Shown: positions 23,139 through 31,607 of the stretch, piece by piece
Position numbering within the stretch: the stretch's first letter is position 1
Layout: every line of letters begins with the position of its first letter
DNA from: an uncultured Bacilli bacterium
Lineage (GTDB): Bacteria; Bacillota_I; Bacilli_A; RF39; UBA660
DNA length: 47,420 nt
NCBI GenBank assembly: GCA_934095965.1
Contig: CAKOKR010000005.1
Location: 1 to 47,420, forward strand
Reading direction: 5' to 3'
Translations under genes and position numbers: made by a program
Notes under the pieces: generated by a model
What the model saw: only the letters and a program-made list of their open reading frames with translations
Told to the model about the DNA's origin: nothing
The model's database searches: none

Positions 23139-24161
23139 TTATCTACTATAGTTACCATTTCTCTCTATTTCTTTTTCTATTATTTTATTCGAACTATCTA
23201 AACTTAATAATAATCCTGGATGTTTATCTATTTTTCTATTAAAAGAATTTATTAATCTTTTCTTTACATCATCACTTACATCCATCATAGATACTTTTCT
23301 ATAATTAGTTCTAACTAAAAACTCACTTATATTTTTTATAACTTCATTTAATATCTTAATATTTTTCTTATTTAATTTATCTTCATCATTATATTTTAAA
23401 ACAAAATCTAAATCTTTAATAAATATCCTTATTTCATCTTCATAAGCATATCTTTTAAGTATACCCATAAGTCCCTGAAAATCAGCTGTCAAATAAAGCT
23501 TCTCCATTACATCTTTTCCCACAATTTCTTCTATAAAAGATGCTATTAATATTTCAAAATCATAATCAGATTCAAATACTTCAACATTACCAAAATATCT
23601 TTTGGTTAAAAGGTCGGTATATCCTTCATTTAATCCATCACCAAAATCTTTACTATCATCATTTTGATTACTATAACTAAAACCACTAAACATGTTATTA
23701 TTACCAACATAACTACTAGCCATATGAAATAACTCATGATATAATGTTGCTCTTTTATTCTTCCTATATAACTTAATTGAATTATCTTGATTATAATATA
23801 TACCCAATGTATCAGTTAAATTAAGTAAATCATCTAAAGAATCGATATTATCTTTAACAATTAAACTATTAATATTTTGATAAAAACAATTCAAAGTATC
23901 TCTATCAAAATGATTAGTTAAAACAACACAAAAATATGTTATTGTATCTTTAAACTTATTTTCATTAATTCTATCAAAATCAATAGATTTACTTTCAACT
24001 AATAATTCCTTTGGTAAATGAATTCTAACTACATTCTTATCAAAAAAATCTTTATCAAACTTGTAATTAATTTTAATTTTATCACTCACTTTAAAGACAA
24101 CATAAAATGTATAAATACTAACAAATAAATGTAATAAACTACTTACTATTCCTAACGGCAT
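23139..24161 (-). CDS. Membrane-anchored zincin-like protein with HELFH motif
   Basis: A 340-residue protein with one N-terminal hydrophobic helix (residues ~3-24). A metallopeptidase signature is present: His142-Glu143-x-x-His146 in YHELFHMAS, and Glu179 in GLNEGYTDLL as likely third ligand, a gluzincin-like arrangement. The C-terminal half is charged and helical. Its start overlaps the DUF1292 gene by 23 nt, so the two are coupled. The substrate and side of the membrane are not clear; I cannot assign it to a named peptidase family. It lies between the spore-type amidase and the envelope-modification cluster. Confidence 0.6.
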   Translation of the reverse strand: MPLGIVSSLLHLFVSIYTFYVVFKVSDKIKINYKFDKDFFDKNVVRIHLPKELLVESKSIDFDRINENKFKDTITYFCVVLTNHFDRDTLNCFYQNINSLIVKDNIDSLDDLLNLTDTLGIYYNQDNSIKLYRKNKRATLYHELFHMASSYVGNNNMFSGFSYSNQNDDSKDFGDGLNEGYTDLLTKRYFGNVEVFESDYDFEILIASFIEEIVGKDVMEKLYLTADFQGLMGILKRYAYEDEIRIFIKDLDFVLKYNDEDKLNKKNIKILNEVIKNISEFLVRTNYRKVSMMDVSDDVKKRLINSFNRKIDKHPGLLLSLDSSNKIIEKEIERNGNYSR

Positions 24162-24393
24162 CTTTAATCACTCTTTCAATTTCCATCCACTCTTCATCAT
24201 TCTTTATTTCATCAAAATCACTTGGATCCAAAGGATTATAACTTAATGCATAATATACATAATTATTATCTTCATCCTTTTTATTATCAGTATACACTAA
24301 ATAATGTTTCTTATTCTTATTAGAATAAAATGAAACCACTACTTCATATTCTTTAATATTTCCATCTTTATCTTCCATTTTAATTGTTTCCAT
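24139..24393 (-). CDS. DUF1292 family protein
   Basis: An 84-residue acidic protein with the DUF1292 (YrzB-like) pattern: METIKMEDKDGNIKEYEVV, then KKHYLVYTDN and a C-terminal DEEWMEIERVI helix. The family is common in Bacillota and uncharacterised. In Bacillus relatives it usually sits with yrrK/yrzL; here it precedes the zincin-like gene with a 23-nt overlap. TTGGAGAT stands before the ATG. Confidence 0.8.
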   Translation of the reverse strand: METIKMEDKDGNIKEYEVVVSFYSNKNKKHYLVYTDNKKDEDNNYVYYALSYNPLDPSDFDEIKNDEEWMEIERVIKDAVRNSK

Positions 24394-24454
24394 TTTTACA
24401 TCTCCAACAAATTAATTATAACTTAGATAACAACATACTTCAAGCAAAAACAAA

Positions 24455-24476
24455 AATTACCAAATATTTGGTAATT
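24455..24476 (-). terminator. Terminator of the Dlt-like operon (22-bp perfect palindrome)
   Basis: AATTACCAAAT and ATTTGGTAATT form an uninterrupted palindrome, read on the minus strand as a 9-bp stem with an ATAT loop followed by TTTTGTTTTTG. It lies 65 nt after the stop of the SGNH-protein gene. Confidence 0.72.
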
Positions 24477-24540
24477 TCCGAAGACACCTCTTTTTCATAT
24501 CTACAAGTATTATAACTCTCTAAACTCTATAAAATATAAC

Positions 24541-25494
24541 CTATGCTTGTATTTTCTCTAAATATCTTTGATAAGCTTTATTCCAATTATCATATTTCTT
24601 ATCATTTTTATGACTCTTTAATATATTTAAACTATTTAAATAATCTCCCATATAATCAGTTATCTTAATTGCACCATAATAATTTAAATGATCTCCAGCA
24701 TCCCTAGAATCAATATCCCAATCAATTCCTAACTTATCAACTTCTAAATTTAAATCTAAATATGTAATATTTTTATTATTTGCAAAATCTAAAACTGCAT
24801 TATGTCTTTTATAATTCCAATTCTTAACACTCGGAGTACTATAAAGTATCAATTTAATACCATTATTATTACAAACATTAACTATTTTTTCTAAATAATA
24901 TTTATTCAATGAAGATATTTCCTCACGACGCTTATCAAATGACATATACCCATCTGTACTTAACGGAGGCACAATGGTTTTCTTATACCAAAATCCTTTC
25001 ATCTCATCTGTATTTGTATACTTAACTTTATCTATAAAATCTCTACCATCCATAGTTTTCCATCTATTATGATACTTTAGTAATGGTGCAATATCACTAG
25101 CCAAACTAGATATAACATTATCAAAATTCATTTTTCTATATATTGCATTCGCTTCAAGTAACACAATATTCGGCGATTGATATTCTAAAACCATCTCTAA
25201 ATACTTTAAAGTATCAACCAAATATTGACTTGAAACACCACCATTAAACATTGTATACCCATACTTATCCCAGATTGGTAATGGAGATATACTTGTAAAT
25301 GATTCACTATCTCCAATAACTAAAACATCTATTGTATTTTTTTCTTCACCAAGTATACCATTTGCTCTAGCATCTAACATTCCCTTTAATTCATTATTAT
25401 CTTTTGGAACAAACCATTCAGTTATTAAACAAATAATAACAAATAAAATACTTATAAATAATATTGAATTAATTACTTGTTTTCTCTTTTCCAT
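24541..25494 (-). CDS. DltD/AlgX-like SGNH-fold membrane protein
   Basis: A 317-residue protein with a single N-terminal membrane helix (~9-29) and an extracellular SGNH-type domain. Block I is GDSES (61-65) with presumed nucleophile Ser63. The C-terminal Asp-His pair is in DAGDHLNYYGA (His269), the usual DxxHLN-like end of DltD/AlgX/AlgJ proteins. In Dlt and alginate systems such a partner accepts the acyl group on the outer face or passes it to the polymer. It is last in the Dlt-like operon, with AAGGAGG before its ATG 9 nt after the MBOAT stop. Sequence is closer to generic SGNH partners than to classical DltD. Confidence 0.75.
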   Translation of the reverse strand: MEKRKQVINSILFISILFVIICLITEWFVPKDNNELKGMLDARANGILGEEKNTIDVLVIGDSESFTSISPLPIWDKYGYTMFNGGVSSQYLVDTLKYLEMVLEYQSPNIVLLEANAIYRKMNFDNVISSLASDIAPLLKYHNRWKTMDGRDFIDKVKYTNTDEMKGFWYKKTIVPPLSTDGYMSFDKRREEISSLNKYYLEKIVNVCNNNGIKLILYSTPSVKNWNYKRHNAVLDFANNKNITYLDLNLEVDKLGIDWDIDSRDAGDHLNYYGAIKITDYMGDYLNSLNILKSHKNDKKYDNWNKAYQRYLEKIQA

Positions 25495-25503
25495 AAGTCC
25501 TCC

Positions 25504-27093
25504 TTAAAAATTAGCATATAACGGATCAACAGGTTTATATCCAACTCCATAAGCTCCAAAAATAATGACCATAAGTATTAATGCATAATATAAACCCCAT
25601 CTAATAACAACAGGTCTTTTAGCTACTTCCTCTCTAACCATAACACCACGTTCTTTTAATATACTAACAACAAAAACAATAAAACACACTACAGCAATAA
25701 TTAACATATCATGTCTATCCAATCCCATATTAAATATTGCCCCATTTTTGATAGATAACAAACTAAAATCTGTAAATATTTTCTTAATTCCTAAGAATGC
25801 ACTTTCTAAAGTATATGCTCTAAAAATAAGTTCACCAAACATAATAAAGATACATGTTTTACAAATTTGCAATACTTGATATACAATATTTTGACGATTA
25901 ATCTTTAATTTTTTACATAAACTTACAATAAATGGTGTAAAAATATTACCAAGAACAATCAAACAAAAATGATATAACCCAAAGAAAATATATGTCCATG
26001 CAGCACCATGCCACAATCCATTACTAATCCATACCAAGAATAATGCAACACTACCAGCAAGAACAGCACCAAAGTGTTTACCCAAATGTTTTCTAAAAAC
26101 AAGTGTTACCTTCTTCATTGGTTTAGATAACGAAACTGGATAAAAGATATAATCTTTAAACCAAGTCCCCAAAGTTATATGCCATCTTGACCAAAAATCA
26201 GATATATTCTTTGAAAAGAATGGTTGTCTAAAGTTCTCAGGTAACTTAATACCAAACATTTCTGCAACACCAATAACCATATCCATTGTTCCAGAAAAAT
26301 CCATATAAAGTTGTATCGTATACATAATAGCACCCATTAATACAACAAACCCATCATATTTATCAATACCAAGAAAAATTTTTTTTACAAATGGATTAAT
26401 TCTATCAGCTACTACCATCTTCTTCATCATACCCCATAGGATTCTTTGAATTCCAAAAGTAATATTTTTATATTCAAGTGACTTACCTTCATATAAATCT
26501 AATGCTATATCATTATACCTACATATTGGTCCTTCCATTATACAAGGAAAAAATGCCATAAATAATGCAAGTCTTCCTAAATTAGAATCAGCATTAATCT
26601 TTTTCTTATAAACATCAATTATATATGATAAACCTTGTAAAGTATAAAAAGATATACCTATTGGAATCAAAATCTTTTCTATTTTAAATCTAAAAGACCA
26701 TCCCATTAGTTCAAATAATGAATTAAAATTCATACCAAAGAAAGTACTATACTTCAAATACAACAATAAACCAATGTGAATAACTACTGCTAAAAACATT
26801 ATTCTCTTAGCTTTTCTATCATATTCTTTCTTTATTAACTTTTTTTCTTCTTTATCTTCCGTTGCAATTGCAACTTGTCTATCTTTATATAATTTATCAA
26901 ACCACAATCCAAAATGATGAATTGAAAATGTTGAAAACAATAAATAAATTAATAACTTGCCACTTAATGACCAAAAGAAAATATAGCTTGCAATAAGTAA
27001 TACAAGCCATCTTTTCCTTCTAGGAATAACACAATAAAATAATAATGTAAGTGGCAAAAAAACTCCCAAAAACGCTACACTACAATATTGCAT
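25504..27093 (-). CDS. AlgI/DltB-like MBOAT acyltransferase
   Basis: A 529-residue polytopic membrane acyltransferase. Hallmarks are PIGISFYTLQGLSYIIDVYK (144-163), EGPI (187-190), LYMDFSGTMDM, ISDFWSRWHITLGTWF (His305) and the catalytic-funnel His362 in SNGLWHGAAW. Length and motifs match AlgI-type proteins (470-530) more than DltB (~400). The last residues are DPLYANF: a tyrosine (Tyr526) three places from a terminal Phe. This resembles the C-terminal acyl-carrying tyrosine motif described for DltX and for MBOAT tails. In this family the protein moves an acyl group from a thioester carrier across the membrane. It lies 1 nt after the carrier-protein gene. Confidence 0.88.
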   Translation of the reverse strand: MQYCSVAFLGVFLPLTLLFYCVIPRRKRWLVLLIASYIFFWSLSGKLLIYLLFSTFSIHHFGLWFDKLYKDRQVAIATEDKEEKKLIKKEYDRKAKRIMFLAVVIHIGLLLYLKYSTFFGMNFNSLFELMGWSFRFKIEKILIPIGISFYTLQGLSYIIDVYKKKINADSNLGRLALFMAFFPCIMEGPICRYNDIALDLYEGKSLEYKNITFGIQRILWGMMKKMVVADRINPFVKKIFLGIDKYDGFVVLMGAIMYTIQLYMDFSGTMDMVIGVAEMFGIKLPENFRQPFFSKNISDFWSRWHITLGTWFKDYIFYPVSLSKPMKKVTLVFRKHLGKHFGAVLAGSVALFLVWISNGLWHGAAWTYIFFGLYHFCLIVLGNIFTPFIVSLCKKLKINRQNIVYQVLQICKTCIFIMFGELIFRAYTLESAFLGIKKIFTDFSLLSIKNGAIFNMGLDRHDMLIIAVVCFIVFVVSILKERGVMVREEVAKRPVVIRWGLYYALILMVIIFGAYGVGYKPVDPLYANF

Positions 27094-27094
27094 A

Positions 27095-27325
27095 CTATTC
27101 TTCTTCCTTTAACTTTTCTATTAAAGCCCAAAGACTTTTCGCAGAATTAAAATTATCAGGTATAATTTCAACTGTTGGTATCACTACATCAAACTCTTCT
27201 TCAATTTCCGCTACTAAAGAAAGAATTGCTAAAGAATCTAAATAATGACCATCTATTAAATTAGTACATGTATTATAATCAACTTCAGGATTTAAATCTT
27301 CTAATATTTGAATTAACTTTTCCAT
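27095..27325 (-). CDS. DltC-like acyl/aminoacyl carrier protein
   Basis: A 76-residue carrier protein. The phosphopantetheine attachment site is Ser31 in GHYLDSLAIL, followed by the helix-III region ELEEFDVVIP-like IEEEFDVVIPTVEI. Net charge is strongly acidic, as usual for carrier proteins. It needs a phosphopantetheinyl transferase encoded elsewhere. GGAGGTGAAAATTA precedes the ATG, and its first base overlaps the decarboxylase stop region by 1 nt. It would hold the activated amino acid as a thioester for the neighbouring MBOAT and, in my model, for the decarboxylase. Confidence 0.88.
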   Translation of the reverse strand: MEKLIQILEDLNPEVDYNTCTNLIDGHYLDSLAILSLVAEIEEEFDVVIPTVEIIPDNFNSAKSLWALIEKLKEEE

Positions 27326-28503
27326 TAATTTTCACCTCCTTTATTTGGCATATTAAGTTTATAAGTAGGAATATTTTCCCTTACAACTTCATATTTACCA
27401 TCTTCATAAAACAACACCTTAGGTAAATCTCTACTTAAAAACAAGCTAATACCTTCAGTCATTGAATAAGCACCTGTATTTTTAAAAACTAATATGTCTC
27501 CAAGTTTTAAATTAGAAACACTTAACTGTTTAACAATTAAATCATTAATTGTACATAGTGACCCAACTATATTCCATGATTCTTCATTTATTTTATTTCT
27601 TTTTGGTAATATATCCATCATTGGTTTTTTCATCGCCATCATTTGACCATAATAAACTAAATGATTCATACCTCCATCAACTATAGCAAAATTACCTTCT
27701 TTATTAGTTTTCATATCAACTACTTGAGTATAATACTTACCACACGATGCAACTATACTTCTACCAAGTTCCATTGTTATATGTCCTTGATACTTCATAT
27801 TTTTAATACCATCTGCTATAGCCATTAAATAATTATCTTCTAAAAAATCTTGTTCTTTTTCAAAATACATAACTGGAAAACCAGGTCCAAATTCTAATTC
27901 TTCAACAATAAAACCTAAATCATCATTTAAATGTTTAACAAAATTATCTACATATTCTAATTCTTTTAAAATTCTTCTTTCTAACTTTTTTTGTGTTCCA
28001 GAAAAATACTGTATTCCCATTATATTTAAATAGTTATATTCATCTCTATTATTTAATATGTGTTCTATTTCTTCTTCAGTCATCCCAAATTGATTACCAC
28101 TTGTTAATCTAAGAATACAATCAATAAATACTTTTTTATCCTTAGTTATTTTATCAAGTAACTTTAATTGATTAACTGATTCAACTGTAAATACTTCACC
28201 ATTACTTTTATTATTAATTATATCTATCATTTCTTCTTCATTTTTATACACACCAGATATAACCATCTTACTTCCATCAACCATAAGTCCATGGGCTATG
28301 CACCATTCGCCATAAGAACATATTTCATATTTTTTTATAACATCTTCTATTTTTTTTACCACAAATGGATTAGCTTTCATTGCATAACATAATTCTACAT
28401 TACTTGGCATCATACTCTTTAAATAATTAATTCTTTTCTTTAAAACATCAATATCAAATATATAAAAAGGTGTACCAATATTTCTTACTTCTACTTCGTT
28501 CAT
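27325..28503 (-). CDS. Fold-III PLP-dependent decarboxylase, not a canonical LysA
   Basis: A 392-residue group IV decarboxylase (diaminopimelate/ornithine decarboxylase fold). The PLP lysine is Lys43 in CYAMKANP; the phosphate loop is EFGPGF (204-209) and ELGRSIV (245-251); catalytic Cys317 and GAYS (344-347) are kept. Two LysA-type motifs are changed: HIGSQ reads YFSGTQ (166-171) and CESGD reads C-T-I-N-D (317-321). That removes the Glu that binds the distal end of diaminopimelate. Similar non-canonical members, such as BtrK of butirosin biosynthesis and those in exosortase-linked clusters, act on or beside carrier-protein-bound amino acids. Position between adenylation enzyme and carrier protein supports this. 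Substrate unknown. Confidence 0.82.
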   Translation of the reverse strand: MNEVEVRNIGTPFYIFDIDVLKKRINYLKSMMPSNVELCYAMKANPFVVKKIEDVIKKYEICSYGEWCIAHGLMVDGSKMVISGVYKNEEEMIDIINNKSNGEVFTVESVNQLKLLDKITKDKKVFIDCILRLTSGNQFGMTEEEIEHILNNRDEYNYLNIMGIQYFSGTQKKLERRILKELEYVDNFVKHLNDDLGFIVEELEFGPGFPVMYFEKEQDFLEDNYLMAIADGIKNMKYQGHITMELGRSIVASCGKYYTQVVDMKTNKEGNFAIVDGGMNHLVYYGQMMAMKKPMMDILPKRNKINEESWNIVGSLCTINDLIVKQLSVSNLKLGDILVFKNTGAYSMTEGISLFLSRDLPKVLFYEDGKYEVVRENIPTYKLNMPNKGGEN

Positions 28504-29988
28504 TTACATCTTCTCCTCTAATGCTTTTCTATCAATCTTTCCGTTCTTAGTTAAAGGCATACTATCTAATTTAATAAATCTATTTGGTATCATAAACACT
28601 GGTAACTCTTTTGATAAAACTTCATGTAATTCTTTAGTTTCAATATCACCAATATAAAATGCACATAATCTATTCTTATCTTCTTTAAATATTGTACATA
28701 CTCTTTCAACTTCTTTGATATTACCAATTGCTTTATCAATTTCTTCAAGTTCAATTCTGTGACCTAGATACTTAATTTGAAAATCTTTTCTTCCCCCAAA
28801 ATACAAATCATTTTCATGATAATAACCTAAATCCCCAGTTCTATAAATATATTCAATATATCTATCATTCAAAGGATTTTGAACAAAAGCCTTCTTAGTT
28901 TGTTCACTATTTTTATAGTAACCTAATGCTAAAGCACTACCTCTAACACAAATTTCACCCTTTTCATCTTGGTTAATTACTAACTCATTTTTATCATTTA
29001 ACAAAAATACTTCTTCGTTATTAAAAGCACCACCTATAGGTATCTTTTCATATTCTCTATCTCTATTTATTATATGATATGAACAATTACAAGTAATTTC
29101 AGTTGGTCCATATAAATTAACAAATGTTGTATTAGGTAAATGATTCATCCAATCTTTTAAATGTTTCATTGGCATTACTTCACCACTAAACATAATTCTT
29201 TTAACCGTGCTTGGAACTTTGTAATCAAGTCCATGAAATGTTGTAATCAAACATAGTGCAGATACTGCCCAAGTCATAGTAGTTACTTTGTTTAGAACTA
29301 AGAAGTCAAGTAATTCCGCAGGTCTTGAAAACAATTCTTTTGGCACAATAACAAGTGTTGCTCCAGTTTTTAATGCTGGATAAATATCTTTAACTGACAC
29401 ATCAAAATCAAACGGAGCTTGATTAGCTATTATATCAAACTCATTAATACCAAATGTATCAACAAAATTATCTATAAAATCTATAATTGATTTATTACCA
29501 ACAACAACACCCTTTGGCACTCCAGTTGAACCACTTGTAAAATTAGCATAAACCGGATCAACATCTAACTTTTTACTTCTAATGCTTCCAAGTAACTCTT
29601 CATCTATATCACCTTTAACTAATTCTTCATACACATATATTTTTTTATCACCAAAATATTTCTTAGCATCATCTAAATGTTCTAAATCAGTTACTATATA
29701 ACTAACATCTAAAACACTAATAATTTGATTAAGTCTAGCATCAGGTAACCCAACATTCAAAAGACTATAAAAACCACCTGCATATAAAGCACCAAAAAAT
29801 ACTTCCAATGTACTTATACTTTTTTCCATATATACTGGAACTGGATCATTATTTTTAACAAAACCACCTAACTTACTACCAATAACTTTAGCGTTTTTTA
29901 AAATTTCTTTATAAGTTCTACTTCCAAACTTATCAATAACCTTATTATCATTTTTAATATTTTCTAAATATTCTAATACATTTTTCAT
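28504..29988 (-). CDS. DltA-like amino-acid:carrier-protein adenylating ligase
   Basis: A 494-residue stand-alone adenylation enzyme, the size of DltA (~500). P-loop TSGSTGVPKG (151-160), APFDFDVSVKDIYPAL (191-206), YGPTE (293-297), RTGD (383-386) and catalytic Lys484 in LTKNGKIDRKAL are intact. Asp196 in FDFDVS is at the position that binds the substrate alpha-amino group in DltA and peptide synthetases. Where DltA has Cys in MFCGEVLP (the D-Ala selecting position in Bacillus cereus DltA), this protein has Ser268 in MFSGEVMP. It probably loads an amino acid, not necessarily D-alanine, onto the neighbouring carrier protein. It is first in the operon, 50 nt after the sensor kinase gene. Confidence 0.85.
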   Translation of the reverse strand: MKNVLEYLENIKNDNKVIDKFGSRTYKEILKNAKVIGSKLGGFVKNNDPVPVYMEKSISTLEVFFGALYAGGFYSLLNVGLPDARLNQIISVLDVSYIVTDLEHLDDAKKYFGDKKIYVYEELVKGDIDEELLGSIRSKKLDVDPVYANFTSGSTGVPKGVVVGNKSIIDFIDNFVDTFGINEFDIIANQAPFDFDVSVKDIYPALKTGATLVIVPKELFSRPAELLDFLVLNKVTTMTWAVSALCLITTFHGLDYKVPSTVKRIMFSGEVMPMKHLKDWMNHLPNTTFVNLYGPTEITCNCSYHIINRDREYEKIPIGGAFNNEEVFLLNDKNELVINQDEKGEICVRGSALALGYYKNSEQTKKAFVQNPLNDRYIEYIYRTGDLGYYHENDLYFGGRKDFQIKYLGHRIELEEIDKAIGNIKEVERVCTIFKEDKNRLCAFYIGDIETKELHEVLSKELPVFMIPNRFIKLDSMPLTKNGKIDRKALEEKM

Positions 29989-30038
29989 AACTTACCTCGT
30001 GTATTCATTATATAAAACTATAATAAATTAAACCTAAA

Positions 30039-31607
30039 CTAAATCTTAATTTTTATTAAGAATTCAGTTTTTAAACCTTTTTTACATTTTTTAACCAAAG
30101 TAATACTTCCATCATGCATTTCAACTAAATTTTTAACAATAGATAACCCTAAACCAGTACCATTCCCACTAGTTCTTGCTTCATTACTAGTTACAAAAGC
30201 ATCAAACACTTTATCACTTAAACTATTATCTATACCAATTCCATTATCTCCAATAATAATGTATAAATATTCATCAATACCCATTTCAAAATATATCTTT
30301 GTACCGTCTTTATTATACTTAATTGAATTATTTATTAAATTTTCATATATTCTTCTAAACTCTTTTTGATCTATATAAACCATACATTTATCTATTTTAA
30401 TATTTACATCCAAACTCATTTTACTAATTTCAATTTCATTATATTTTAAAGCTAAATAATCCCTCGTATACTTAACTATATCAATATATTCTTTATTTAA
30501 TTTATATTCTGGATGAGCCATATTAGCATACAAGAAAAGTGAATCAATCGAAGATGTTGCAATCATACTCTTCTTATAAATAGTTTCAATGTATTGTTTT
30601 TGTTTATCACTTGGTACTAAATCATCCAAAAATGCCTTTGAATATCCCCCAATCACAGTAAGGGGTGTCTTTAAATCATGTGATAAATCTGCAATGATCC
30701 TTTGTTTATCTTTATAAATATTAATCTTTTCAGCTTCACTAACTTTTAATTGCTCCATTAAATTAGTAAAACTATTTAAGACACTTTCAAATTCCTTTGG
30801 TAATTCTTCTTCTATTTTTTCTCCATATTTATAAGAATTAATTACATTATTTAAACTATTTAAACTTTTCTTTAATTTCTTATTAAAAAAGTAAGTTTCA
30901 CCAAAAATTATCAACATCAAAAAAGGTATTGCAATTAACCACGTCATTTCATTTGATTTAACTATATCATCATATGAACTACTTGTAAATGATGGTGACA
31001 TAAATAATAATGTTCTATTTTCTTCTTTATCTATTGTTTTAAACTCATACTTTTCCACCATTTGTTCATCACTATAATACCCTTTTAACAAATCTAATTC
31101 TCTATCTGTTAAAGTATCTTTTTTTTGAAACAAAGTACCACTTTCAACCTCTAAGTCACTGTTTAAAACAGATGATGCCACAACTACATCTTCATCCATA
31201 TCACTATCATACATAGTTTTATATATCTTTATTATTTTATTATTCTTTTTATCCACTACATTAAGTACATCATAATAATAATTACTACTATAATCATTTA
31301 TAAATTCTAAATCACTACCATCTATATTTAAGGCAATATCACTATTCGTAGCATAAATAAGTTCATTATCTTCATCATATATAGCAAAATCACACCCTGG
31401 AAACTTACTCATTGGTATGCTTCCATAATTTTCATATTCTAACATACTTTCATATTCTAAAAAATCATCAATTACTAAAAAACTATTATTAAGTTTCCAG
31501 CTGTTATACAAGTTAATTAATACAACAAAAAGAAATATTATACAAGTATATATAATAAATTGAATAATAATATATTTATTTAAACTAAACTTCTTTTTTG
31601 TTTTCAA
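30039..31607 (-). CDS. Membrane sensor histidine kinase
   Basis: A 522-residue kinase with membrane helices at ~13-34 and ~226-247 enclosing a ~190-residue extracellular sensor domain that is rich in Asp/Glu and Tyr. The transmitter has the phospho-accepting His in ADLSHDLKTPLTV, N-box YENLINNSIKYN, G1 box GDNGIGID and G2 box GNGTGLGLSIV. It phosphorylates the response regulator encoded just before it. The acidic sensor is reminiscent of kinases detecting cationic peptides or divalent metals; that is inference. The start codon is TTG (AAAACAAAAAAG follows), overlapping the regulator gene by 23 nt; no nearby ATG exists. It lies directly before the Dlt-like genes. Confidence 0.88.
   Translation of the reverse strand: MKTKKKFSLNKYIIIQFIIYTCIIFLFVVLINLYNSWKLNNSFLVIDDFLEYESMLEYENYGSIPMSKFPGCDFAIYDEDNELIYATNSDIALNIDGSDLEFINDYSSNYYYDVLNVVDKKNNKIIKIYKTMYDSDMDEDVVVASSVLNSDLEVESGTLFQKKDTLTDRELDLLKGYYSDEQMVEKYEFKTIDKEENRTLLFMSPSFTSSSYDDIVKSNEMTWLIAIPFLMLIIFGETYFFNKKLKKSLNSLNNVINSYKYGEKIEEELPKEFESVLNSFTNLMEQLKVSEAEKINIYKDKQRIIADLSHDLKTPLTVIGGYSKAFLDDLVPSDKQKQYIETIYKKSMIATSSIDSLFLYANMAHPEYKLNKEYIDIVKYTRDYLALKYNEIEISKMSLDVNIKIDKCMVYIDQKEFRRIYENLINNSIKYNKDGTKIYFEMGIDEYLYIIIGDNGIGIDNSLSDKVFDAFVTSNEARTSGNGTGLGLSIVKNLVEMHDGSITLVKKCKKGLKTEFLIKIKI

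Noticed and set aside
27325..28503. Plain diaminopimelate decarboxylase (lysA) that merely sits in the operon
   Set aside because: Two specificity motifs differ from LysA, no other lysine genes are nearby, and the gene is locked between ligase and carrier protein with 0-1 nt spacing. Not excluded without phylogeny.
30000..30038. A dltX-like small gene before the ligase
   Set aside because: The 50-nt spacer is too short and has no start with a ribosome binding site; the MBOAT tail may take over that role.
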